Shown in pieces: positions 15,961 through 23,568 of a stretch of 64,000 nt of DNA (positions are counted from its first letter, which is position 1; each line of letters starts with the position of its first letter). This DNA comes from Kocuria rosea subsp. polaris (lineage in GTDB: Bacteria; Actinomycetota; Actinomycetes; Actinomycetales; Micrococcaceae), in the NCBI GenBank assembly GCA_023896275.1, contig MLDA01000020.1, positions 1 to 64,000 of the forward strand, in the 5' to 3' direction. Position numbers and translations under genes: made by a program. The notes under the pieces are model-generated. The model saw nothing but the letters and a program-made list of their open reading frames with translations. It was not told where the DNA came from and searched no databases.

Positions 15961-17019
15961 ATGACTAATAGACCGGTTGGAATCAAGGACGTGGCCGCGG
16001 CTGCCGGGGTCTCTGTCACGACCGTCTCGCACGTTCTCAATGACGTCGCCTACGCCCGAGTGAAGCCCGGGACGAGGGAACGCGTCCAAGAAGCGGCCCA
16101 AAAGCTAGGTTACGGACCCAACCGTCTCGCGCGCGCTTTGCGCACCCAACGCTCGGGCATGATCGGGTTCATCAGCGAAGAAATCGCGACGACCCCGCAC
16201 GCGGGCAGGATCATCCTCGGCGCCGAGGAAAAGGCGCGTGAGCGCGGGTACCGCATCATGATCATCAACTCCACCAGCAACGGCTCCCAGGAGTCCAAGG
16301 AGAGCCAGGTTGCGGATCTGCGGGACCGGCAAGTGGACGGGATCTTGTACGCCACGATGTACCACCGGCAGCTGGCTGTGCCCACGACTCTGACCGGGCT
16401 GCCGGCCGTCCTCGTGGACTCCGAAGACGTCAGCCGCAGTGTCGCCTCCGTCGTCCCGGATGAGGCGAGCGGTGCCAGATCGGCCGTGCAGACCCTCATC
16501 GATGCTGGACACACCCGTATCGGCATGCTCAATAACACCGACGACGTGCCCGCCACACACTCCCGGCTCAGGGCCTTCAAGGAGACGTTGGCCGATTCTG
16601 GTCTGCCGTTCCACGAAGAGCTAGTCCAGTCGGAACTTTCGGAAGTCTCCGGCGGTTATACGGCGGCGATGCGCCTGCTTACCTCCGACATCCGGCCCTC
16701 GGCCGTGTTCTGCTACAACGACCGTATGGCCATGGGGGCGTACCGGGCGGCAGGAGAGCTCGGCCTGCGAATTCCGGAGGACATCTCGTTCGTCGGCTTC
16801 GACAACCAACAGCTCATCGCTGAGAATCTCTATCCGGCGCTGACGACCGTCGCCCTGCCCCACTACGAAATGGGCGCGTGGGCCACGGAAAAACTGATCG
16901 ATGCCATTGAGGGGAAAGTCGACCTGCAGCCACTCTCGGGTCGGCCGACAGTCCTTCCCTGCCCCGTAGTGCTTCGCGATTCTGTCGCGTCCCCGCGGTC
17001 ATCGGGTCGCGTGGGCTAG
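15961..17019 (+). CDS. LacI-family transcriptional regulator
   Basis: A 352-residue repressor. The N-terminal helix-turn-helix IKDVAAAAGVSVTTVSHVLN (residues 8-27) and hinge helix NRLARALRTQ (about 56-65) are intact, followed by a periplasmic-binding-like sensor domain ending in VGFDNQQL and VPLPHYEMG-like elements. The ATG at 15961, with GGGAGA upstream, gives the standard N terminus; the frame is open for 38 more codons. It probably represses both fructan transcription units through the CG-centred palindromes at 11049-11064 and 11169-11199, with a fructose-containing oligosaccharide as inducer. Being inside the operon it would be autoregulated. Confidence 0.92.
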   Translation: MTNRPVGIKDVAAAAGVSVTTVSHVLNDVAYARVKPGTRERVQEAAQKLGYGPNRLARALRTQRSGMIGFISEEIATTPHAGRIILGAEEKARERGYRIMIINSTSNGSQESKESQVADLRDRQVDGILYATMYHRQLAVPTTLTGLPAVLVDSEDVSRSVASVVPDEASGARSAVQTLIDAGHTRIGMLNNTDDVPATHSRLRAFKETLADSGLPFHEELVQSELSEVSGGYTAAMRLLTSDIRPSAVFCYNDRMAMGAYRAAGELGLRIPEDISFVGFDNQQLIAENLYPALTTVALPHYEMGAWATEKLIDAIEGKVDLQPLSGRPTVLPCPVVLRDSVASPRSSGRVG

Positions 17020-17095
17020 AGCGGCAGCTGTCCGGCTGACACGTCAACTCCTCCCTGTGGCGACGCAGTGCGCCCGACCTTCCAAGGAAGACATC

Positions 17096-18622
17096 ATGCA
17101 CAACTCCCCAGTTTCCGCCTGCCCTGAAGCGCCTGTCGACTTTCGACCCGTGCTCCACTACACGGCGAAGGAGACCTGGCTGAACGATCCCAACGGACTC
17201 GTTTGGCATCAGGGCCTGTACCACCTCTTCTACCAGAGCAACCCTTTCGGCAATGTCTGGGGAAACATGTCATGGGGCCATGCAACCTCAGCGGATCTTC
17301 TGCATTGGACCGAGCATCCGGTGGCCATCGCCTGCGATGAGGAAGAAGATGTCTTCTCAGGCAGCGTCGTGGTCGACTACGGCAATACCTCGGGGTTCGG
17401 CACGGAGGACGATCCGGCTTTGGTGGCCATCTACACGAGTGCTTTCAAAGCAGGATCACGACGCGAGGGAAAACAGGCGCAGTCGCTCGCGTTTTCGACG
17501 GATGCCGGCATGACCTGGCGGAAATACGCCGAGAACCCAGTGCTCTGCCGAGATTCGGCGAACTTCCGCGATCCCAAGGTGTTCCGCTACGAGGGGCCGG
17601 CCGGTTCCTACTGGGTCATGGTCGCGGTCGAGGCCCAGGTACAGGAGGTCCTCCTGTACCGGTCGTGTGACCTGAAGACGTGGGAGTACTTGAGTTCCTT
17701 CGGCCCCGCTAACGCCGCGGGGGCCGAATGGGAGTGCCCCGACCTGTTTCCGCTCGTCGTCGACGGCGATCCGGGAATCGTCAAGTGGGTCCTCGTCGTC
17801 AACATCAACCCGGGGGCGGTGGCCGGCGGCTCGGGCGGTCAGTACTTCGTCGGCGACTTCGACGGGGTCGAGTTCACCGCTGACCCGGACTCACTCGTTC
17901 CGGCGCGCGCGGACGGGAGCGTGGACCTCCGGCGCTGCTTGTGGCTTGATTGGGGGCGCGACTACTACGCTGCCGTGTCTTTCAGCAATGTTCCGGGGAA
18001 CCGGCGGATCATGATGGGCTGGATGAACAACTGGGACTACGCCAATTCCCTGCCGACCTCGCCCTGGCGCTCCGGGATGTCGCTCGCCCGCGAGGTGGAG
18101 CTCGCGACGGTGGACGGGCTGCCGCGCCTGGTGCAGCGCCCGGTGCTGCCGGTGGACCGCCCGGAACCAGAACATGTCAGCCGGTGTGCGGACCTGAGTG
18201 ACTCCCCGTTGCGCCTGCCCGGTCTCACGCGCGGTAGGGCTCAACTTATCGAGGCGGAGATCCTGCCGGGAACCGCCCGGACCGTCACTTTCAGGCTCCT
18301 CAGCGCCTCGGACGGGAGCGCCGCCACGGTGCTGAGCTTCGATGCCCACACGGGCCTGCTCACTCTGGACCGCGGCCAGTCCGGGCAGACCGACTTCCAC
18401 GCCACATTCGCCTCGACTGAGTCCGTCACCGTGGACCTCGATGGCGGCGCCTTGCGGCTTCAGGTGGTGATCGACCGGTGCTCCGTGGAGGTCTTCGCCC
18501 AGGACGGCAAGTACGTCGTGACCGACCTCGTGTTCCCGCTGCCCGGAGACTGCGGCACGGAAGTACACGCAGAGGGTGGAACGGCGACCCTGCGGAGACT
18601 GTCAGTTACTTCGTTGTCCTAG
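17096..18622 (+). CDS. GH32 beta-fructosidase
   Basis: A 508-residue glycoside hydrolase family 32 enzyme. WLNDPNG (residues 28-34) holds the nucleophile Asp31, FRDPKVF (about 157) the transition-state stabiliser and ECPDLF (about 212) the acid/base Glu; a C-terminal beta-sandwich ends near CSVEVFAQDGKYVVTDLVFP. No signal peptide is present, so it should act in the cytoplasm on imported or released fructo-disaccharides (inulobiose, sucrose, short fructans). The ATG at 17096 has GGAAG 6 bases upstream. It closes the fructan operon after lacI. Separating beta-fructosidase from sucrose-6-phosphate hydrolase needs assay. Confidence 0.93.
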   Translation: MHNSPVSACPEAPVDFRPVLHYTAKETWLNDPNGLVWHQGLYHLFYQSNPFGNVWGNMSWGHATSADLLHWTEHPVAIACDEEEDVFSGSVVVDYGNTSGFGTEDDPALVAIYTSAFKAGSRREGKQAQSLAFSTDAGMTWRKYAENPVLCRDSANFRDPKVFRYEGPAGSYWVMVAVEAQVQEVLLYRSCDLKTWEYLSSFGPANAAGAEWECPDLFPLVVDGDPGIVKWVLVVNINPGAVAGGSGGQYFVGDFDGVEFTADPDSLVPARADGSVDLRRCLWLDWGRDYYAAVSFSNVPGNRRIMMGWMNNWDYANSLPTSPWRSGMSLAREVELATVDGLPRLVQRPVLPVDRPEPEHVSRCADLSDSPLRLPGLTRGRAQLIEAEILPGTARTVTFRLLSASDGSAATVLSFDAHTGLLTLDRGQSGQTDFHATFASTESVTVDLDGGALRLQVVIDRCSVEVFAQDGKYVVTDLVFPLPGDCGTEVHAEGGTATLRRLSVTSLS

Positions 18623-18631
18623 CGGCGCAGG

Positions 18632-18949
18632 TCAGCGCGCCGCGCGCGGCTTCTTCCGCCCGCCGAAGATCATCGAAGCGAGCGCCGTCGCGCCCGTGAC
18701 GGCGAAGACCGCCGGCCAGGCACCGATCTTCTTGGCCAGCGGGTGCGAGAGGCCGAAGGCGGCCACGTAGGTTCCGGTGAGTGCAGCTGCGCGGGCGGTG
18801 CCGGCGTCGCGCTGCCACACGGTGAAGGCCGCGACGCCGCAGGCGGCGAGGATGGTGCCGCCGGCCTGGCGGTCGCCCGTCTCGCTGGCGACCTTGTAGC
18901 CCATGAGCAGTCCGGCCTTAGCGAGGCCCGTGGAAATAATGCGTGACAT
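18632..18949 (-). CDS. Small multi-span membrane protein
   Basis: A 105-residue protein with about three to four hydrophobic segments, a central WQRDAGTARA loop and a basic tail (GGRKKPRAAR). The start at 18949 is fixed by AAGGAGTTGCC directly upstream; the open frame reaches further back without a binding site. No function is recognised. It resembles small uncharacterised DUF4267-like proteins in size and layout, but this is only a loose comparison. TATGCT near 18988 is a possible -10. It converges with the GH32 gene, 9 bases apart. Confidence 0.7.
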   Translation of the reverse strand: MSRIISTGLAKAGLLMGYKVASETGDRQAGGTILAACGVAAFTVWQRDAGTARAAALTGTYVAAFGLSHPLAKKIGAWPAVFAVTGATALASMIFGGRKKPRAAR

Positions 18950-19015
18950 GGCAACTCCTTGAAAGGGAACGTTCTGACACCCAGCATAGGCCTCGTCGCC
19001 GGCGGGAGGGGACTT

Positions 19016-19161
19016 AAAAACTGCTGGCGGTCCGAGTTCCCGACTCCCAGCCTCCGCGGCCCCCGTCATGGGGGACTCGCTGCGAAGGTGGGGCGACCGT
19101 GGGGTACCAAGCCCATGGCCGCAGAGAGGCTCGAACCGCCAGCATCACCACTTACCAAGCG
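19016..19161 (-). ncRNA. Candidate iron-regulated small RNA
   Basis: Read on the minus strand, the segment starts just after the iron-box promoter and ends in a T5 run at 19020-19016. The arms TGCTGGCGGTCCGAG (19022-19036) and CTCGAACCGCCAGCA (19130-19144) pair at 14 of 15 positions; inside, AGCCTC/GAGGCT and GCGGCC/GGCCGC pair again, giving a long rod. The interior has C-rich minus-strand segments (ACCCCAC, GCCCCAC, TCCCCCA). The closing stem followed by T5 looks like an intrinsic terminator. No known RNA family is recognised and transcription is unproved. Confidence 0.38.
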
Positions 19162-19196
19162 AGATTTAGCCTAGCCTTACTCCATTAGGATGTAAA
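19161..19196 (-). promoter_or_regulatory. Minus-strand promoter with DtxR/IdeR-like box
   Basis: TTTACA (19196-19191), 17 bases and TAGGCT (19173-19168). TAAGGCTAGGCTAA, overlapping the -10, matches 13 of 14 positions of one and a half DtxR half-sites (TWAGGTTAGSCTAA); the distal half is poor (about 13 of 19 overall). It resembles the box before the siderophore-interacting gene. Confidence 0.5.
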
Positions 19197-19299
19197 GCCC
19201 TTTTGTAATTCTTCGTCGTCGAGTAGTCTGGCGGGGAACGACACAGGCACCGGGCGGCTCGCCAGGCCCGCGGTGCGGCGTCGTCAATGGAAAGCACCG

Positions 19300-19343
19300 C
19301 CGGCCGGCGGGCGGCGGGAGATGGACCCGCTGCCCGCCGGCCG
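19300..19343. repeat. 18-bp GC-rich hairpin
   Basis: Arms 19300-19317 and 19326-19343 pair with one mismatch around an 8-base loop, about 95 bases before the MBL start. There is no T-run. It may be a terminator for upstream plus-strand transcription or a structured element; no protein is encoded. Confidence 0.5.
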
Positions 19344-19437
19344 CCGTCGTTCGGTGGGTGTGGCGTCATGACAGCGCGTGAAGTGTCCGAAGCGCTAGGC
19401 TGGAACCCAAGGATTTCAGCGCGGCGGAAGGACAACG

Positions 19438-20289
19438 ATGACTCAGGGGCCCACGGAATCGAGTTGGGAGCGCGTCGGCGAGCGGACGTATGTTCTGACG
19501 CTGCCGGCGTTCAAGGCGAACATCGGGCTTGTCATCGGCGATGAAAAGGCCGTCGTCATTGACACCGGCGCCGGTCCGAGCGAGGCCGCGACCATCCACG
19601 CGGCCGTGCGTGAGATCACCGACCTTCCCCTCGTCGCCGTCAACACCCACGCGCACGCGGACCACTTCTTCGGCAACGCATACTTCGCGGCGCACGGCGT
19701 CGAGGACATCTGGGCCCACGCGGCCGCCGTCGAGGCGATGGAGGCCACCGGCGAGAAGCAGCGCTCCCTCGTCGCCGGCAGCGAGCCTGACATGGCCGCC
19801 GCAGAAGGGGAGCACACCGAGTTGCGCCTGCCGAACTGCACCGTCGCTGACGAACCCGTCGATCTCGACCTCGGCGGATACACCGTCACGCTCTTCCACC
19901 TCGGCCGCGGCCACACCGCCGGTGATCTGCTCATCGGCTCGGGCAACGTGCTCTTCGCCGGCGATCTCGTCGAAGAGGGCACGCACCCCGAGTTCGAGGA
20001 CTCGTACCCGTACGAGTGGCGCAAGACCCTCGGCAAGATGATTGCCATCGACGAGCTCTACTCGGTGGTCGTACCGGGCCACGGCCGCGTCGTTGACCAG
20101 GACTACGTGCGCTCGCAGCTGCGCAACCTCCGCCAGGCCATCCGGATGTGCAACACGGCCATCCACGAGGCCTCCGTCGACTACACCAAGGCCGTCCCGG
20201 TCCTGCCGTATGGGCCGACCCAGTCGCGCTATCTCATCCTGCGACTCAAAGCGACGGAGACTCCCGCGGACACCATCATGCCGCTCTGA
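19438..20289 (+). CDS. MBL-fold metallo-hydrolase
   Basis: A 283-residue metallo-beta-lactamase-fold hydrolase. The metal motif HAHADH is at about residues 70-75, LGRGHTAGD (about 156-164) gives the next ligand, FAGDL (about 178) the bridging Asp and VPGHGRVVD (about 211-219) the last His. This set matches the glyoxalase II/lactonase-like branch, but the substrate is unknown. It has no signal peptide. GGAAGGAC lies before the ATG. The MFS gene follows after 5 bases, so an operon is likely. Confidence 0.88.
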   Translation: MTQGPTESSWERVGERTYVLTLPAFKANIGLVIGDEKAVVIDTGAGPSEAATIHAAVREITDLPLVAVNTHAHADHFFGNAYFAAHGVEDIWAHAAAVEAMEATGEKQRSLVAGSEPDMAAAEGEHTELRLPNCTVADEPVDLDLGGYTVTLFHLGRGHTAGDLLIGSGNVLFAGDLVEEGTHPEFEDSYPYEWRKTLGKMIAIDELYSVVVPGHGRVVDQDYVRSQLRNLRQAIRMCNTAIHEASVDYTKAVPVLPYGPTQSRYLILRLKATETPADTIMPL

Positions 20290-20294
20290 CCCCC

Positions 20295-21518
20295 GTGCCG
20301 GGCACGGGTGGTTTCGGTCTCCGCGATCTCGGGCTGAGGGTCTACGGGCCGTCCCTGTTGTATGCCCTGGGGCTCGGCGCGATCATGCCCGTCATCGCGT
20401 TGAGCGCGCTCGACGCCGGCGCGAGCGTGTCGGCCTCCGCCCTCGTCGTCACGCTCGTGGGCGTGGGATCGCTCGTGATGAACGTGCCCGCCGCTCTGCT
20501 GACCTCCCGGTTCGGCGAGCGGGTGTCGATGATCGTGGCCGCCGCCGTGGCTGCCATCGCCATGGTGGCCGCCATCGTGTCACCGAATCTGTGGGTGCTT
20601 TCGAGCGCCGTCCTGCTCGTCGGCATGGCCGGCTCCGTGTTCAATCTCGCGCGCCAGAGCTACCTCGCCGAGGCTGTCCCCGCCTACTTCCGCGCCCGCG
20701 CCATGTCGACGCTCGGCGGCACTCTGCGCATCGGGGCGTTCGTGGGGCCGTTCCTGTCGGCTGCCGCGATGGTTCCGCTCGGCCTCGCCGGCGCCTACTG
20801 GGTGGGATTCGTCGCGATGGCCGGCGCCGCCGTCGTCGGGTTCGCTGTTCCCGACCTGCCCGCACGCACCGGGGGTGGAACCGGCACGACGACGGCGGTC
20901 CGCGCGGCTTCTGGTGCGCCGGCGGGTGCGCCGCGGCCGGAGTCGATGCGCCGGATCGCGCGCGAGCACGCGCGCACGTACGCGACGGTCGGGATCGGGG
21001 TGTTCGTGCTCGCCGCCGTGCGGGCCACACGCAACGTCGTGCTGCCGCTCTGGTCCGACCATCTGGGCCTCGACGCGACGACGGCGGCCGTCGTCTACGG
21101 CATCTCGGCGGCGGTCGACGTGATTGTCTTCTACCCCGCGGGGCACGTGATGGACCGGTTCGGGCGGATCTACTCGGCGGTGCCGTGCCTGTTGCTGCTC
21201 GGCGTCTCGCTGGCTCTGCTGCCGTTGGCCGCGGACGTGTGGGCGCTGGTGTGGGTCGGCGCGCTCATGGGGTTCGGCAACGGGCTCGGCACGGGGATCG
21301 TCATGACGCTCGGTGCCGACTACGCGCCCGCCCATGCACGGCCCCAGTTCCTGGGGATCTGGCGCCTGCTGACGGACGCGGGCATGATGGCCGGCCCCGT
21401 CGCGCTTTCAGCAGTCACGGCGGTCGCCACTCTCGGGGCGGGCATTTTCGTCGTCGCCGCGGCCGCTTTCGTCGGCACGGGCGTCTTCGCCTATTTCCTG
21501 CCGCGCTCGCGCGACTGA
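20295..21518 (+). CDS. Major facilitator superfamily transporter
   Basis: A 407-residue integral membrane protein with about twelve predicted spans in two halves. The first half shows LLTSRFGERVS, an MFS loop 2-3 like element, and the second MDRFGRIYSAVP, its counterpart. The GTG at 20295 is taken as start because it lies 5 bases after the MBL stop, the first span begins 20 residues on, and no ATG precedes the first membrane segment; the binding site is poor, so coupling to the MBL gene is likely. The efflux substrate cannot be predicted. Confidence 0.82.
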   Translation: MPGTGGFGLRDLGLRVYGPSLLYALGLGAIMPVIALSALDAGASVSASALVVTLVGVGSLVMNVPAALLTSRFGERVSMIVAAAVAAIAMVAAIVSPNLWVLSSAVLLVGMAGSVFNLARQSYLAEAVPAYFRARAMSTLGGTLRIGAFVGPFLSAAAMVPLGLAGAYWVGFVAMAGAAVVGFAVPDLPARTGGGTGTTTAVRAASGAPAGAPRPESMRRIAREHARTYATVGIGVFVLAAVRATRNVVLPLWSDHLGLDATTAAVVYGISAAVDVIVFYPAGHVMDRFGRIYSAVPCLLLLGVSLALLPLAADVWALVWVGALMGFGNGLGTGIVMTLGADYAPAHARPQFLGIWRLLTDAGMMAGPVALSAVTAVATLGAGIFVVAAAAFVGTGVFAYFLPRSRD

Positions 21519-22405
21519 TGCATGAAGACCTCGTTCATGAGCCCGAACAAGGTCAGTGCGGCGCCACCGATCATCAGGACGCCTCCGCCGAGGAAGCCCA
21601 GCAGCAGCCGGTAGTTCTCGCCCGTCTCGACCGGCGGAAGAACAGCGAACAGCACGATAGACGCGACGAGGGCCAACAGCCCCGGCACGTGCATCGCGGC
21701 GCGCCAGCCACGGGCCGCGCCCCAGAAGCGCAACGTCCGCCACCGATTCCAGCGCGGAACGGCCAGCGTGAGGATCCAGCCGGTGACGAGTGAGAACCAG
21801 AAGACGACCAGGTACGCGCCGACGATGTCTGCCGGGCGGTGCCATCCGAGGACGAGCGTCGCGGCGCCAGCCAGCGCCGCGTAGACGCCGCCGAGCCACG
21901 CGATGAGGGGACGCCACCGCGGGGTGACCATACAGAAGATCGCCACCATGGAGGCGGTCGCGAGTGTCGTGTGCCCCGAGGGGAAGGAATTGATCGTCGC
22001 CGCGGAGATGCCCAGGTTCGGGCGGTCGAGGATCACGTGTTTGAGGATCTGAGTGCACAGGACCGCGCTGCCCATCCCGGCCAGCGTGATCAGCGGGGCG
22101 GCCACCGAACGGTGCACAATCGCCGAGACGAGCAGGGCGATCGCCCCCAGGAAGGCGGAAATCTGTGGAAGCTTGCCGAGGAACACCATGGCGGGCTCGC
22201 GCGCGATGTCCTGTTGCTCGAGGTACCGGTGCGCGCCGAGGAGCGCGTTCTCGTCAATCTGCTGCCCCACGGGGCTGAGAATGAAGAACGCGTAGACAGC
22301 GGCGAACGCGGCCCCGGCGAAGATCAGCGCCCCCAACCAACCCAACGGCCGGGCGATGCGGGCGCCATCGCGGACCTGATTGACGTGATTCATCGTCTTC
22401 AGCAT
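21491..22405 (-). CDS. PAP2-family membrane phosphatase
   Basis: A 304-residue membrane protein with the three phosphatase motifs of the PAP2 superfamily: KHVILDRPN (about residues 146-154), PSGHT (about 167-171) and GWHRPADIVGA (about 214-224). It probably dephosphorylates a lipid phosphate such as undecaprenyl pyrophosphate or phosphatidate on the outer face. About eight spans are predicted; two of them follow the catalytic core, as in an extended C-terminal domain. The start at 22405 is uncertain; an ATG four codons later (22393) has a slightly better upstream region. Its end overlaps the convergent MFS gene by 28 bases. Confidence 0.85.
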   Translation of the reverse strand: MLKTMNHVNQVRDGARIARPLGWLGALIFAGAAFAAVYAFFILSPVGQQIDENALLGAHRYLEQQDIAREPAMVFLGKLPQISAFLGAIALLVSAIVHRSVAAPLITLAGMGSAVLCTQILKHVILDRPNLGISAATINSFPSGHTTLATASMVAIFCMVTPRWRPLIAWLGGVYAALAGAATLVLGWHRPADIVGAYLVVFWFSLVTGWILTLAVPRWNRWRTLRFWGAARGWRAAMHVPGLLALVASIVLFAVLPPVETGENYRLLLGFLGGGVLMIGGAALTLFGLMNEVFMHQSRERGRK

Positions 22406-22440
22406 GCCACGAGAGCGGCCGCTATGACGGTAGCCGCGGA

Positions 22441-22446
22441 TAGAGT
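22441..22446 (+). promoter_or_regulatory. -10 element before menC
   Basis: TAGAGT ends 7 bases before the menC ATG, predicting a leaderless or nearly leaderless mRNA. No good -35 is visible. Confidence 0.4.
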
Positions 22447-22453
22447 GTGGGGC

Positions 22454-23467
22454 ATGCCTCAGGAGATGCAGAGTCCCGCGCCACCGCTCCCGGACCTCGA
22501 CGAGGTGCTGGCCGCCGCCCACGTCGTGAGTCTGCCGCTGCGGGTCCGCTTCCGCGGCGTCACCCACCGCGAGGCGGTGATCCTGCGTGGCCCGGCGGGC
22601 GACGCCGAGTTCTCCCCGTTCCTCGAGTACGGTGCGGCCGAGGCCTCAGCGTGGCTTCGTTGCGCCCTCGAGGCGGGGTGGTCCGGATTCCCGGCGCCGG
22701 TGCGCCACACCGTCCCGGTCAACGCGACCGTGCCCGCCGTCCAACCCGCCGACGTCGCCGCGGTCCTGGGGCGCTACGACGCCGCGCACACCGTCAAGAT
22801 CAAGGTGGCCGAGCGCGGCCAGAACCTGCACGACGACGTCGCCCGCGTCGCTGAGGTGCGCCGCCTGCTGCCGTCGGCGAACCTGCGCGTCGACGCCAAC
22901 GGCGGGTGGAATCACGACGAGGCGCTCGGTGCGCTCGAGGCGCTGGCCGAATTCTCGCTGCAGTACGCGGAACAGCCGGTCCCGGGAGTCGAGCCGCTGG
23001 CCGAACTGCGTGCGGAACTACATCGGCGGCAGCTGCCGGTGCTGATCGCCGCAGATGAGGCGGTGCGCAAGGAAGACGATCCGCTGCGCGTGGCACGCAT
23101 CGGTGCCGCCGATCTCATCGTCATCAAGGCCCAGCCACTCGGGGGAGTGACGCGGGCGCTGCGGATCGTTGCGGATGCGGGGCTGCCCGCCGTCGTCAGC
23201 TCCGCCTTGGAGACGTCGGTGGGCACGAGAGCCGGCGCGGCCCTCGCAGCCGCGCTTCCGGAACTTCCGTATGCCTGCGGTCTCGCGACGGTCTCACTCT
23301 TCGGCGCCGACATCACCGCCGACCCGTACGTGGCGCGGGCCGGGGAGCTGGATCTGCGCCGTGTGTGCGCGGACGAGGATCTGCTGCGCTTGCATGCGGC
23401 TCCGCCGGAGCGGGTGGCCTGGTGGCTGGAGCGGCTGCGACGGTGTCATGAACTGTTGGTGAACTGA
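22454..23467 (+). CDS. menC: o-Succinylbenzoate synthase
   Basis: A 337-residue enolase-superfamily enzyme that dehydrates SHCHC to o-succinylbenzoate in menaquinone synthesis. The catalytic set is visible: KIKVAE (Lys pair, about residues 116-121), VDANGGW (first metal Asp, about 143), YAEQPV (Glu, about 173), AADEAV (Asp/Glu, about 200) and VIKAQPLGG (the second catalytic Lys, about 223). The ATG at 22454 gives a normal N terminus; the open frame upstream runs antisense through the PAP2 gene. Other men genes lie within 10 kb (menD, menF, menG). Confidence 0.93.
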   Translation: MPQEMQSPAPPLPDLDEVLAAAHVVSLPLRVRFRGVTHREAVILRGPAGDAEFSPFLEYGAAEASAWLRCALEAGWSGFPAPVRHTVPVNATVPAVQPADVAAVLGRYDAAHTVKIKVAERGQNLHDDVARVAEVRRLLPSANLRVDANGGWNHDEALGALEALAEFSLQYAEQPVPGVEPLAELRAELHRRQLPVLIAADEAVRKEDDPLRVARIGAADLIVIKAQPLGGVTRALRIVADAGLPAVVSSALETSVGTRAGAALAAALPELPYACGLATVSLFGADITADPYVARAGELDLRRVCADEDLLRLHAAPPERVAWWLERLRRCHELLVN

Positions 23468-23479
23468 TCGGGGGCTCCG

Positions 23480-23497
23480 GTTCATGTCGCGGTGACC
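23480..23497 (+). promoter_or_regulatory. Possible PHO box before phoX
   Basis: Two heptamers, GTTCATG (23480-23486) and GGTGACC (23491-23497), are spaced 11 bases apart. Each matches about 5 of 7 positions of the GTTCACC repeat bound by actinobacterial PhoP. Phosphate-starvation control of phoX is the expected logic. Confidence 0.35.
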
Positions 23498-23568
23498 TGC
23501 GCTTTTCCTGAAGATGCGAGTTTTGGACTACCACCACTCACCGAGCATCTCCCGAGAAGGATCACCGA

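Larger units (their letters stand above)
18950..19437. other. 488-base non-coding region
   Basis: No credible gene on either strand. From left to right it holds the short leader of the small membrane protein, a long inverted-repeat structure (19022-19144), an iron-box promoter (19161-19196), an 18-bp hairpin (19300-19343), and TAGGCT at 19396-19401 as a possible -10 for the MBL gene. Confidence 0.7.

Noticed and set aside
19121-19165. On the minus strand TTGGTAA, a following GGCGGTTCGAGCC and GCGGCCA resemble anticodon loop, T arm and 3' end of a tRNA-Thr.
   Set aside because: There is no D arm, the anticodon and T stems have mismatches, and the acceptor 5' strand is absent. The nested inverted repeats of the region explain the resemblance better.
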